Part shown: positions 14,958 through 22,394 of the stretch, piece after piece
Layout of the letters: the number at the start of each line of letters is the position of its first letter
How positions within the stretch are numbered: position 1 is the first letter of the stretch
Assembly (NCBI GenBank): GCA_002733465.1
Contig: NVVT01000007.1
Location: 126,318-148,711, forward strand
DNA from: Kangiella sp.
Lineage (GTDB): Bacteria > Pseudomonadota > Gammaproteobacteria > Enterobacterales > Kangiellaceae
Length of the DNA: 22,394 nucleotides
Reading direction: 5' to 3'
Made by a program: the position numbers and the translations under genes
The notes under the pieces: generated by a model
Database searches by the model: none
What the model was told of the DNA's origin: nothing
The model's input: the letters and a program-made list of their open reading frames with translations, nothing else

Positions 14958-15340
14958 ACAACATAGAGAATGATGACTCACAAGTAGAAAAAAGAGTGAA
15001 TGATGCTCTCGACTCTAGCATAGAAGACTTGCATCCGGATATCAGGCGCAAACTCAATCAAGCTAGAATTAAAGCGTTGCAATCAACAACCGCAATGCCA
15101 TTTTTTAAAAAGCCCGTATGGAAAATTGCTGGAGCAGTCGGTTTTGTGATCACTTTGAGCTTTATCACAATCAGCAATAAACAAGAATTAAGTGAACGCA
15201 GTAATACCATCGCTGAAAATTCCGGCACTGAGAAACCAATGATCTTTGAAAACAGTTTAAGCAACGAAGAAATTATTTTATTAGAAAACTTAGAGTTTGC
15301 GCTTTGGATGGCCGAGGAAGTTGAGATTGCATCCTTATAG
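14954..15340 (+). CDS. Membrane-anchored anti-sigma-like protein (DUF3619-like)
   Basis: A 128-residue protein with an acidic cytoplasmic N-terminal half (about residues 1-50), one transmembrane helix (about 55-75, KIAGAVGFVITLSFITIS) and a short periplasmic tail ending LENLEFALWMAEEVEIASL. This layout and position directly after the sigma gene (4-base ATGA overlap) fit the small membrane proteins, such as DUF3619, found beside these sigma factors. An anti-sigma role is inferred from position and topology; no zinc-binding motif is visible. Its 3' end overlaps the next frame. Confidence 0.65.
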   Translation: MNNIENDDSQVEKRVNDALDSSIEDLHPDIRRKLNQARIKALQSTTAMPFFKKPVWKIAGAVGFVITLSFITISNKQELSERSNTIAENSGTEKPMIFENSLSNEEIILLENLEFALWMAEEVEIASL

Positions 15341-15653
15341 CTTAAAAAAATTCATTTTATTTATACCTTTGGTATTAGCGAGCACGATGAATTCTTTATC
15401 TTTAGTAGCTCAGCAGATGCCAAAGGAAAAGGGTAACGTGTCACCAATGCCCGACGCTAGTTTTTTAGAATATTTGGGAACTGCAATAGAAATCGATGGC
15501 GACTCAAACATTATTGAACCAATGGAGTTAAATGAGCTAGATCGACTCGGTTTGTTAAATTCGCTCAATAAAAAAATTGAAACAAAACAAGATTTAGAAA
15601 CTATGAAAAAATTATCATTACAGCCAACATATAAACCAGAGGAGGACAAATAA
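15327..15653 (+). CDS. Small exported protein of the sigma-factor operon
   Basis: About 108 residues from a TTG start at 15327. No ATG is available, and gaggaa lies seven bases before this TTG inside the previous gene. Residues 1-26 form a signal peptide (YSLKKFILFIPLVLASTMNS). The mature part has MPDASFLEYLGTAIEIDGD followed by an EPMELNELD segment, a pattern I associate with small proteins found in similar sigma operons between the anti-sigma-like and DUF3106 genes. Function unknown. The stop codon shares one base with the start of the DUF3106 gene, so three junctions of this operon overlap. Confidence 0.65.
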   Translation: MHPYSLKKFILFIPLVLASTMNSLSLVAQQMPKEKGNVSPMPDASFLEYLGTAIEIDGDSNIIEPMELNELDRLGLLNSLNKKIETKQDLETMKKLSLQPTYKPEEDK

Positions 15654-16153
15654 TGAAATCAACTCTACTTTTATTGCTTGTTCGTTTTACTTTTGTTATT
15701 AGTTTATCGACAAGTATTTGTGTTGCAGAAGAAAAGTCCCAGCTTCAATGGAACAATCTATCTCCCGAAGTGAAAAATGTCATTCAGCAATTTGAAAAAC
15801 AATGGGGCTCTTTGCCGTCAGCGAAGAAAGAACGATTAGTATTAGGTGCTCAGCGCTGGTTAAAAATGAATGATAACGAAAAACTTGCATCGAGTCAGCG
15901 GTTTAAACAATGGCAACAATTAGATGAAGATAAGCGAAACACACTCCTCGCAAAATTAGATTCATTTAAACAGTTACCAAATACCACCCAAGATCAATTG
16001 CGAAGTACATTTGAGCAATTTAAAAAATTGTCACCTGATAAACGACAACAATTACGAGAAAGGTTTAACCGTTTATCGCCAGAGAAACGAAAACTTTTAC
16101 GTAAGCGATTATTAGATCGCAGAAAACACCGAAGACTTAGAACGAGGCATTAA
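15653..16153 (+). CDS. DUF3106 exported protein
   Basis: A 166-residue protein with a signal peptide (residues 1-25, ending ICVAEEK) and then repeated short helical units: LSPEVKNVIQQFEKQW, LPSAKKERLVLGAQRWL, LDEDKRNTLLAKLDSF, LSPDKRQQLRERFNRL and LSPEKRKLLRKRLLDR. This (L-S/P-x-E/D-K-R)n pattern is the DUF3106 signature. The C-terminal tail is strongly basic. It probably resides in the periplasm. Its function is unknown, but a gene of this family in a sigma/anti-sigma operon is a recurring arrangement. The ATG overlaps the previous stop and its 3' end overlaps the convergent barrel gene by four bases. Confidence 0.85.
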   Translation: MKSTLLLLLVRFTFVISLSTSICVAEEKSQLQWNNLSPEVKNVIQQFEKQWGSLPSAKKERLVLGAQRWLKMNDNEKLASSQRFKQWQQLDEDKRNTLLAKLDSFKQLPNTTQDQLRSTFEQFKKLSPDKRQQLRERFNRLSPEKRKLLRKRLLDRRKHRRLRTRH

Positions 16154-17148
16154 AAATCAACTCGTAAAGAAACTTGAACGCCACTATAATCAACTTCCGT
16201 GGCTAATGTTTTGGAATAACCTAAATCTAAACTCCAATCTAACGCAGTTTGCCCACTTTTGTCACTTCCTGATTCCCAAAACAAACTAAAACCAAATTCC
16301 ATAGTACCGGCATCGGGCGTTCGAATTTGATTATTAAATCTAGAGCCTGATTGCTCAAAGCTTATCAATCGTTCACCACGCGATAACAATATATATTCCT
16401 CACCACTGACATCTAATTCCCAATCCCAACTTAAATTTAAATAGGGAGACCAACTTAAAGTATCTCTCACAAAAATGTAACTAACTCCAAGCTCTGCAAA
16501 TACACTTAAGCTCTTTCGTTCTAAATTAATATCAATTTGAATAGGTTCATCGGTATTTAAATTTTCAATAATATCGACTTCAGATTCAATATTTTGTAAT
16601 CCTATGCCCCAGGTAACGGCCCAGTAGTTTTGATTTTCGCTAAATAGATCCTCAAGTGTCTTTTCAGAATCCGCCCATTGACCAATATAACCAACACTTA
16701 AAACTTGATCGGCGCCAGTCACGCTTTCTACAAGAAAAGGTAAATAAGTAATCGATGATTCTGTATTGTCAATTTGGTTATAGGAAAACGTCAGGCCATG
16801 TTCATTGGGAAGCCAATTTAAAGAGAAACCATATGCCTTCGATTTAGACTCTCCGGTTTCATAAAACTCTCGAACCACGGCTCTATGACTAAACCATCGA
16901 CCATCACCTTTTGAGCGCTGGTAAGTCAAACCCATTGACCAATCGTCAGTAAAATTGAATCCATAACCGATACCAGTACCCGATGGTTTAAATTTGTGAT
17001 TTCCCTCACCAAAAAAATCAGTGGTTAGTTGTTGATATGAAATACTTAAATATTGATCATTGGCTGTGCTGGAAAAAGCGGGAGCGCCGAAAAACGTTAG
17101 CAATAAAACGTTAATCAGTTTTTGAGGATTGGAAATAGTTTTATTCAT
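16150..17148 (-). CDS. Outer-membrane beta-barrel protein (autotransporter-barrel-like)
   Basis: A 332-residue exported protein. It has a signal peptide (LINVLLLTFFGAPAFSS) followed by alternating hydrophobic/polar strands throughout, for example GIGYGFNFTDDWSMGLTYQR and LSVGYIGQWADSEKT. The chain ends VQVSLRVDF, with the terminal phenylalanine expected of an outer-membrane barrel recognised by the BAM complex. No passenger domain is present. The topology suggests about a dozen strands, but the substrate is not deducible. It is convergent with the sigma-factor operon and could be one of its targets, though no promoter evidence supports this. Confidence 0.75.
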   Translation of the reverse strand: MNKTISNPQKLINVLLLTFFGAPAFSSTANDQYLSISYQQLTTDFFGEGNHKFKPSGTGIGYGFNFTDDWSMGLTYQRSKGDGRWFSHRAVVREFYETGESKSKAYGFSLNWLPNEHGLTFSYNQIDNTESSITYLPFLVESVTGADQVLSVGYIGQWADSEKTLEDLFSENQNYWAVTWGIGLQNIESEVDIIENLNTDEPIQIDINLERKSLSVFAELGVSYIFVRDTLSWSPYLNLSWDWELDVSGEEYILLSRGERLISFEQSGSRFNNQIRTPDAGTMEFGFSLFWESGSDKSGQTALDWSLDLGYSKTLATEVDYSGVQVSLRVDF

Positions 17149-17459
17149 GTATCCTGAAACTTTAGATGAATATTATGTGGCTCAAGTTTAGCATATTCTA
17201 CAGATTCAATTTCTGTAAAAACATCCGTTATCATTAACTATTATTATGACAATATCGAAGTTTAACAACGCTACCTTTGCTCCAAATTGAGGTGAAAAAT
17301 AGAATTATTCGCTAACTTCTACTATACTACTCCGCTAAAGAGCTTATTCGAATAGATAGTAAACTCTAATAATTATTATAAGTTGGGTTCACCATCAGGA
17401 GTACCGTCATTAAAGACGTTGAAAAAATATCTTTTTTCGAATCGAAATTAGGATTACTA
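17149..17459. other. Intergenic region upstream of the c-di-GMP gene
   Basis: This stretch is AT-rich and divergent between the barrel gene and the MASE1 gene. I see no RNA gene or palindrome of note. It contains an in-frame upstream extension of the MASE1 gene, beginning after a TAA at 17379, with aggag at 17397-17401 and ATT codon 17409. Confidence 0.5.
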
Positions 17460-20003
17460 GTGCTAATCCTGACTCTTGCTGTAATCTATGCCGTTTCAGG
17501 TCAGCTCGGCCTCTATCTTCAAGGTGAAACTCGAGGAATAACCACCTTATGGCCCCCTACTGGAGTTGCGGTCTTTTTCATTTATAGATTTGGCTATCGC
17601 GTTTGGCCAGGGATCCTATTAGGTTTATTTGGTGTTGCCTATGTTCTTGGAGAATCAGTACCTTACTCTCCATTTTTGATGCTACTTATATCAATTTTAA
17701 GTATTTTAGAAGCATCACTCATTACCTACTTCTTAAAACGAAACAATTTCTCTCCATTCTTTCTTAAAATAAACGATCTTAACCATCTCTTTTTTTGGGG
17801 TATCTTGTTATTTCCAGGACTAAACGCCCTATTTGGCTCAGGTCTATTTTATTTCAATGGTTATGTTTCAGCGGAAGAATGGCCGATCTCATTTTTTGGT
17901 TGGTGGTTAGGTAATAGCATGGGCTTATTGATGCTAGTTCCAATGGCCTTTATTTGGAGTTGGTATCCTTCTAAATATTACAAACAACGGAATCAGAAAT
18001 TAATTGAATTAGCCATCATTTCATGCGTTGCAATTTACATTTTATTATTCAATGATTTATTTGACAAAGAAAATCAATTTCAATTATTTTTTTCTTTTTT
18101 GCTAATTATATTTTGCTCTATTCGATATCTGCATCATGGAGCGACAATCATTTCTTTAATATTATCAATATCAATTATCCTGCAAAATCGCCCTACTGAT
18201 GGTATTGCTCTAGAAATGGAAAAAGTGATTGACCAGGAAATTTTTATTGCTTTAATTTATATGACTGGATTTTATATCTCAACAGTCCTAAAGCAACATA
18301 TGGAAGTTCAACGCAACTATTTCAGAGAAAAAACATATGCTGAAACTATTCTGAACTCAATTTATGATTCTGTCATCGTCACAGATTCTAAGGGTATTAT
18401 TTTGTCAGTTAATCCAAGTGCTGAGAAAATTTTGGCACAAACAGAATCAAAATTAATTGATATGCCAATCACCAATGCAATGCACCTAAAACTAGGAAGC
18501 ACGCAAGAAAATTTAAATCCAGTTTTATTAGATGGTATTCAAAATAACATACAAAACTTTCCAGAGAAAGAGATTATTTTAGTCGCTGGCGGAAAATCAA
18601 ATAACGTAGAATTGTACCTTTCTCAAATTAGCATTAAGCATAAACAGTTACATTTTGCGGTGTCTCACCACTTATATAAGTTAAATGGTTGCGTAATCAC
18701 TATTCGTAACGTCAATCACTCTCATGAATTAAAAGAACAACTTCGCTATCAAGCCAGTCATGATTATTTAACCGGATTAGTCAATCGTAGAGATTTTGAA
18801 AATCAGTTAGTCAATATCATTAATTCAAAAGAACAAAGTAACTACCACCACGTTTTACTTTTTATTGATCTCGATCGATTTAAAGTGGTAAATGATACTA
18901 GTGGTCATATTGCTGGCGATCAAATTCTCAAGTCAGCGTCTCATGTACTAGAAAAAACTTTGAGAAAAAATGATTTGTTAGCGCGAATTGGAGGTGGCGA
19001 ATTTGGTGTTCTATTAACTAATTGTAATAGAGCGAAAGGTTTAGAGATTGCTGAAAATTTACGTAAAGCAATCGACAATTTCAATTTCAAGTGGGGTGAA
19101 AATCAATACAACTTAGGCGCATCCATCGGATTAACCACTATAGACGACCAAACAGTGAGTATGGAAGACGCAATGCGAAAAGCTGACATTGCCTGTTATG
19201 AGGCAAAAGATTCAGGGAAGAACAATGTTTTTATCTATCAAGGTTCTCAAAATTCAAAAAGAGAAACCGATATGCTTTGGTTATCTCGCATAAGCCAAGC
19301 CATCGATAAACAACAATTTGAACTCTATGTACAACCGATTGTATTTTGCCAATCATTACAAACGAGTCATTACGAAATTTTATTACGTTTAAAACTTGAA
19401 AACGATGAAATCATATCGCCCGCAGAATTTATCCCTGTTGCAGAAAGAAACGGTGCAATGGCAAAAATCGACAAATGGGTAGTTGAAACATCAATACAAT
19501 GGTTAAAAGATAATCCCTTACGAAAAATCAACTTGGCAATCAATCTCTCGGGAGCCAGTTTAGGTGACAATGATTTTTGTGAATACTTAAAAGCTAAAAT
19601 TTCCGACTCTGCTCTTGCAAAAAACCAACTTTGTTTTGAAATCACAGAAACATCAGCGATAAGAAACTACGAAACCGCACAATATTTCATGAAATGCTCT
19701 AAAGAATTTGGTGTTTCCTTTGCGTTAGATGATTTTGGCAGTGGCTTGTCTTCCTTTAGTTATCTTAAAAGTTTTCCTGTCGATTATTTGAAAATTGATG
19801 GGTCATTTGTTAAAGAAATGGTTCATAACCCAATCGATAGAGCGATGGTTAAGTCAATCCATGAAGTAGGAAAAGTTATGGGCATAAAAACCATTGCAGA
19901 ATTTGTCGAAGATTATGCAATAATTGAGTCCTGTCGCTCTTTAGGAATTGACTATCTTCAAGGCTATGGAATTTCGAAACCTTTCCCGTTATCAAAGATA
20001 TAA
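17460..20003 (+). CDS. MASE1-PAS-GGDEF-EAL protein with degenerate GGDEF
   Basis: Domains in order: a MASE1 membrane sensor (residues about 1-285, with TTLWPPTGVAVFF and GYRVWPGILLGLFGVAY), a PAS domain (about 290-420), GGDEF (about 435-590) and EAL (about 605-847). The GGDEF active site reads RIGGGEF at residues 509-515, so the third, catalytic acidic residue is glycine. The RxxD inhibitory site (R502-D505) is kept. The EAL domain has E639 in YEILLRLKL, FEITETS, DDFGSGLSS (D757, D758), KIDGSF and AEFVED, all expected of an active c-di-GMP phosphodiesterase. I therefore predict a phosphodiesterase with a GTP/c-di-GMP-sensing GGDEF. The start is uncertain: the GTG at 17460 has agga six bases upstream, but an ATT at 17409 has better aggag. 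Confidence 0.9.
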   Translation: MLILTLAVIYAVSGQLGLYLQGETRGITTLWPPTGVAVFFIYRFGYRVWPGILLGLFGVAYVLGESVPYSPFLMLLISILSILEASLITYFLKRNNFSPFFLKINDLNHLFFWGILLFPGLNALFGSGLFYFNGYVSAEEWPISFFGWWLGNSMGLLMLVPMAFIWSWYPSKYYKQRNQKLIELAIISCVAIYILLFNDLFDKENQFQLFFSFLLIIFCSIRYLHHGATIISLILSISIILQNRPTDGIALEMEKVIDQEIFIALIYMTGFYISTVLKQHMEVQRNYFREKTYAETILNSIYDSVIVTDSKGIILSVNPSAEKILAQTESKLIDMPITNAMHLKLGSTQENLNPVLLDGIQNNIQNFPEKEIILVAGGKSNNVELYLSQISIKHKQLHFAVSHHLYKLNGCVITIRNVNHSHELKEQLRYQASHDYLTGLVNRRDFENQLVNIINSKEQSNYHHVLLFIDLDRFKVVNDTSGHIAGDQILKSASHVLEKTLRKNDLLARIGGGEFGVLLTNCNRAKGLEIAENLRKAIDNFNFKWGENQYNLGASIGLTTIDDQTVSMEDAMRKADIACYEAKDSGKNNVFIYQGSQNSKRETDMLWLSRISQAIDKQQFELYVQPIVFCQSLQTSHYEILLRLKLENDEIISPAEFIPVAERNGAMAKIDKWVVETSIQWLKDNPLRKINLAINLSGASLGDNDFCEYLKAKISDSALAKNQLCFEITETSAIRNYETAQYFMKCSKEFGVSFALDDFGSGLSSFSYLKSFPVDYLKIDGSFVKEMVHNPIDRAMVKSIHEVGKVMGIKTIAEFVEDYAIIESCRSLGIDYLQGYGISKPFPLSKI

Positions 20004-20187
20004 ATAACCACGACCTCCCATTTTGCTAACAATCCAGCTATTCCACTTTGTTTTGTACGAAAATTGCGCTAAAGTGGCTTCAGCTAATCTGGTCTGATGT
20101 GACTAGGGTCTTGCCCGAATGACAAACCAGTACAATAAATCAAAATAGTTAAAGCCCTAAAACAATTAAATGAAAGGAAAATACCCC

Positions 20188-21360
20188 ATGGCAGATGATA
20201 ACCGTATTCCTAGAGATAAAACCAATGATTATAGTGATGAATGGGCAGCCAACCGTCGAGCCTTCATTAAAGAAAAAACCGGTGCCGATTTAAAGCATAC
20301 TGGTCAATACTCAATCGATCCAAAAATACTTCCTGGCAATGTTGAAAATTTTATTGGTGTATTACAGATGCCTGTTGGACTCGCGGGTCCTTTGCTAATC
20401 AATGGCGAATCCGCAAAAGGTGAGTTTTACGTCCCGCTCGCGACTACAGAAGGAACTCTAGTAGCAAGTTATAGCCGTGGAATGCGCGTTATTAACGAAT
20501 GTGGAGGCGTAAAAACCACAGTTGTCGAACAATTTATGCAACGTGCTCCCGCTTTTATATTTGAAGATGCGCGACAAGCTAGAGATTTTGGACAATGGGT
20601 AAAAGATAATTTTGCAGGAATAAAAGCATCAGCAGAGAGCACTACTAGCGTAGGTAAACTGATTCATATCCAACAATGGAGTGTTGCAAAAACCTTATAT
20701 TTACGTTTTAACTTCACTACTGGTGATGCCGCAGGACAAAATATGGTGGGTAAAGCGACATTAATGGCTTGCGAATGGATCAGAAAGCAGTTGCCAGGTG
20801 TTAAGTACTTATTATCTGGCAACATGGATACAGACAAAAAACACTCTCATCTTAATATGTTACATACCCGTGGAAAACGCGTAATAGCGGAAATAGTGAT
20901 TAAGAAAGAAGTATTAAAGGCCATTATGAAAGTGGACACAAGACTTTTAGCCAAAGCAACTGTATTAGCCAATACAGGTGCAATGATGGCAGGAGCCGCA
21001 TATAACGGTCCTCATTCAGCAAATGGCATTGCTTCAATTTTTTGCGCTACAGGTCAAGATGAAGCCAATGTAGTTGAATCTCATGCTGGTTTATTATCAT
21101 CTGAACTACTCGATAATGACGATATTTATATGGCCGTTACCCTCCCCTCTCTGATTTGTGCAACCTATGGCGGTGGTACAGGATTACCAACTCAAAGAGA
21201 ATGTTTAGAAATAATGGACTGCTACGGAACAGGAAAAGCAAATAAATTTGCTGAAATTGTTGCAGCAACCGTTCTTGCTGGTGATATTTCATTAGGTTGT
21301 GCGGTTATTGCCGGCGATTGGGTTAGTAGTCATGATGAAATGGGTAGAAATAGAACTTAA
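20188..21360 (+). CDS. Hydroxymethylglutaryl-CoA reductase, class I-like
   Basis: Predicted to reduce HMG-CoA to mevalonate with NAD(P)H. The 390 residues cover only the catalytic domain, with no membrane anchor. Signatures are NFIGVLQMPVGLAGPLLING, E89 in PLATTEGTLVASYSRG, DAAGQNMVG (cofactor site), K217 in GNMDTDKKHSHLN, D291 in TGQDEANVVESHA and H382 in VSSHDEMGRNRT. The DKK placement and C-terminal SHxxxxRNR motif fit class I (eukaryote/archaeal-type) enzymes more than the Pseudomonas-type class II. I chose the ATG at 20188 because aaagga lies nine bases upstream. The ATG at 20170 has no such site. No other mevalonate gene is in the window. It is followed by a strong terminator. Confidence 0.9.
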   Translation: MADDNRIPRDKTNDYSDEWAANRRAFIKEKTGADLKHTGQYSIDPKILPGNVENFIGVLQMPVGLAGPLLINGESAKGEFYVPLATTEGTLVASYSRGMRVINECGGVKTTVVEQFMQRAPAFIFEDARQARDFGQWVKDNFAGIKASAESTTSVGKLIHIQQWSVAKTLYLRFNFTTGDAAGQNMVGKATLMACEWIRKQLPGVKYLLSGNMDTDKKHSHLNMLHTRGKRVIAEIVIKKEVLKAIMKVDTRLLAKATVLANTGAMMAGAAYNGPHSANGIASIFCATGQDEANVVESHAGLLSSELLDNDDIYMAVTLPSLICATYGGGTGLPTQRECLEIMDCYGTGKANKFAEIVAATVLAGDISLGCAVIAGDWVSSHDEMGRNRT

Positions 21361-21389
21361 ATTATTGGTTCTACTTAAACCTCTTTTTT

Positions 21390-21414
21390 AAAGGCGACTT
21401 AGGTCGCCTTTTTT
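21390..21414 (+). terminator. Rho-independent terminator after HMG-CoA reductase
   Basis: An aaaggcgac / gtcgccttt stem (21390-21398 with 21403-21411) has a ttag loop and runs directly into a T tract. It lies 30 bases after the stop codon and ends the HMG-CoA reductase transcript before the phasin genes. Confidence 0.9.
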
Positions 21415-21490
21415 AATGTCTAAAATTAATTTAATTTATTTTTCACATTAGTATGCCTTTTCTAATTTATCTCCGTAACATTAGCAACAG

Positions 21491-21519
21491 TTGAGAAAAA
21501 CTTACTTAATATTTATTAC
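21491..21519 (+). promoter_or_regulatory. Candidate sigma-70 promoter of the phasin genes
   Basis: TTGAGA (21491-21496) and TATTAC (21514-21519) are separated by 17 bases, 18 bases before the first phasin start. The match to consensus is only moderate. It is the best pair in this region. Confidence 0.35.
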
Positions 21520-21536
21520 ATTTAACGGAGAACACC

Positions 21537-21890
21537 ATGACAAATTTAGATTCAATTAAAGAAAAAGTATCTGTAGCTGAAGATTTCGCACGTAAGATTT
21601 GGTTAGCAGGTTTAGGCGCATACGGAAAAAGCTACGAAGAAATTCAAGGCAAAATCGAAAGCGTTGATGTTTCAAAAGTTTTTGAAGATTTAGTAGCTAA
21701 AGGCGAAAAATTAGAAACTGAAGCTAAAACTAAAATCAAAGAAACAACTGATTTTGATGTTAAAGGTCGAGTTGAAGAAGTTCGTGAAAAGCTAGGCATG
21801 AATGCAAAAAGCACAAGCGAAAAAATTGATGATTTAACTTCAAAAATTGAATCACTTGCAGCAACTGTTGAAAAGTTAACTGCTAAGTAA
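21537..21890 (+). CDS. Phasin-family protein (PHA granule associated)
   Basis: A 117-residue, mostly helical protein of the PhaF/PhaI phasin family, which coats polyhydroxyalkanoate granules. The diagnostic N-terminal segment is ARKIWLAGLGAYGKSYEEI (residues about 18-36). The rest is charged amphipathic helix with leucine/valine heptads (KIDDLTSKIESLAATVEKL), suited to coiled-coil oligomerisation. The ribosome site is cggagaacacc. It is followed 58 bases later by a second phasin with the same N-terminal motif. The gap contains a weak accgg/ccggt stem that might act as an attenuator. No PHA synthase gene is in the window, so granule association is inferred from the family. Confidence 0.85.
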   Translation: MTNLDSIKEKVSVAEDFARKIWLAGLGAYGKSYEEIQGKIESVDVSKVFEDLVAKGEKLETEAKTKIKETTDFDVKGRVEEVREKLGMNAKSTSEKIDDLTSKIESLAATVEKLTAK

Positions 21891-21948
21891 TTTTGGTATA
21901 CAAACTGTTACCGGTAGCATTGAGATTCCGGTTAATAGGAGAAATATT

Positions 21949-22329
21949 ATGAACACATTTAAAAAAGCTGAAAAATTAGGTCGTCAAGCATGGTTAGCAA
22001 GCCTAGGCGCTTACGGTTCTGGATGGAAATACGCAGTAGAAAAGTTGGATGAAGCCTACACAAAAACAAATTCTCTAATGAGCGAACTTGTTTCTGAAGG
22101 CGAAAAACTAGAAGCTGAATTGCAAGAAAAATTGAAAGCAAGACTTGTGCTAGATACTAAAATTGATGCGTTAAAAGATAAGCTTGGTTTGAATAAAGTA
22201 TCAGACTCTGAGCGTTTAGCTGACCTTGATAAAAAACTTGATGTTTTAGTTGATGCTATAACTGCTTATGCAGACAAACTAGCAACAAAAAAACCAGCTA
22301 AGAAAAAAGCGACAGCTAAAAAAGCTTAA
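21949..22329 (+). CDS. Second phasin with lysine/alanine-rich tail
   Basis: A 126-residue phasin paralogue. The N-terminal motif GRQAWLASLGAYGSGWKYA matches that of the first phasin. The middle helix (LMSELVSEGEKLEAELQEKL) parallels the FEDLVAKGEKLETEAKTKI stretch of its neighbour. The C-terminal tail is TKKPAKKKATAKKA, a short version of the histone H1-like basic tail of PhaF, which binds DNA and can tether granules to the nucleoid. The basic tail suggests that role here, but this is inference. The ribosome site is taggagaaatatt. Tandem paralogy points to duplication followed by acquisition of the tail. Confidence 0.82.
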   Translation: MNTFKKAEKLGRQAWLASLGAYGSGWKYAVEKLDEAYTKTNSLMSELVSEGEKLEAELQEKLKARLVLDTKIDALKDKLGLNKVSDSERLADLDKKLDVLVDAITAYADKLATKKPAKKKATAKKA

Positions 22330-22385
22330 TTAGTAAAATCGGTCATACTAGATTTCCAGTCTATGCAGGTCAACAAAAAAGGTGA

Positions 22386-22394
22386 ATGAGTAAA
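22386..22394 (+). CDS. Possible start of a following gene (cut by window end)
   Basis: The last nine bases read atg agt aaa, with aaaaaggtga just before. The spacing is short and there is too little sequence to identify a product. Confidence 0.2.

Noticed and set aside
1..22394. CRISPR arrays, tRNA and rRNA genes
   Set aside because: No regularly spaced repeats, no cloverleaf with CCA-type end and no rRNA-like blocks were seen on either strand by reading. A tRNA scan would settle this fully.

Overview
The window reads as chromosomal DNA of a low-GC, aerobic, probably marine gammaproteobacterium. Evidence for this is the gene content: DUF4426 and DUF3106 families, a sigma factor with its envelope operon, phasins, a MASE1/GGDEF/EAL protein and a single-domain haemoglobin. 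I cannot name the genus from sequence alone. About 17 intact protein genes carry recognisable family signatures. A handful remain of unknown function.

Layout. (1) 1-1600: a gene-poor, decaying stretch with a multiply broken nucleotidyltransferase-fold pseudogene (GSU2403-like), a perfect 15-bp hairpin and one unrecognised small gene. (2) 1605-4471, minus strand: thiolase, an HSD17B4-like (3R)-hydroxyacyl-CoA dehydrogenase and a MaoC (R)-hydratase. Together they make the lower half of a beta-oxidation spiral through (R)-intermediates. A cluster of GC-rich palindromic repeats lies between the dehydrogenase and the hydratase and supplies the hydratase stop codon. (3) 4666-6820, plus strand and divergent from region 2: nitroreductase, CurA/LTB4DH-type enone reductase and an ABA4-like membrane protein. 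The shared promoter region contains three short palindromes. (4) 6821-7486, minus strand: an intact globin gene followed by a truncated diverged second copy. (5) 7716-10882, plus strand: a ribbon-helix-helix-like small protein, a 59-aa coiled-coil protein, a retinol-saturase/CrtI-like FAD oxidoreductase and a haloalkane dehalogenase, all closely spaced. A 17-bp palindrome lies upstream of the first gene. (6) 10860-14206: a convergent alpha/beta hydrolase, a DUF4426 exported protein and a large DUF4382-like lipoprotein. (7) 14403-16153: a four-gene translationally coupled operon of sigma factor, membrane anti-sigma-like protein, small exported protein and DUF3106 protein. It is followed by a convergent outer-membrane barrel. 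(8) 17460-20003: a MASE1-PAS-GGDEF-EAL protein with a broken GGDEF signature (GGGEF), a retained RxxD inhibitory site and an apparently complete EAL site. (9) 20188-22329: a class I-like HMG-CoA reductase with a strong terminator, then two tandem phasins.

How the genes may work together: the (R)-hydratase and (R)-hydroxyacyl-CoA dehydrogenase share intermediates with polyhydroxyalkanoate metabolism, and two phasins lie in the same window, but no PHA synthase is visible. Several enzymes (enone reductase, nitroreductase, RetSat-like oxidoreductase, haloalkane dehalogenase, HMG-CoA reductase) point to lipid, isoprenoid or xenobiotic metabolism, but no single pathway is proved. The points most worth a second look are the RHH/coiled-coil pair leading the FAD-oxidoreductase/dehalogenase genes, the degenerate GGDEF protein, the truncated globin duplicate, and the repeat cluster that ends the MaoC gene.
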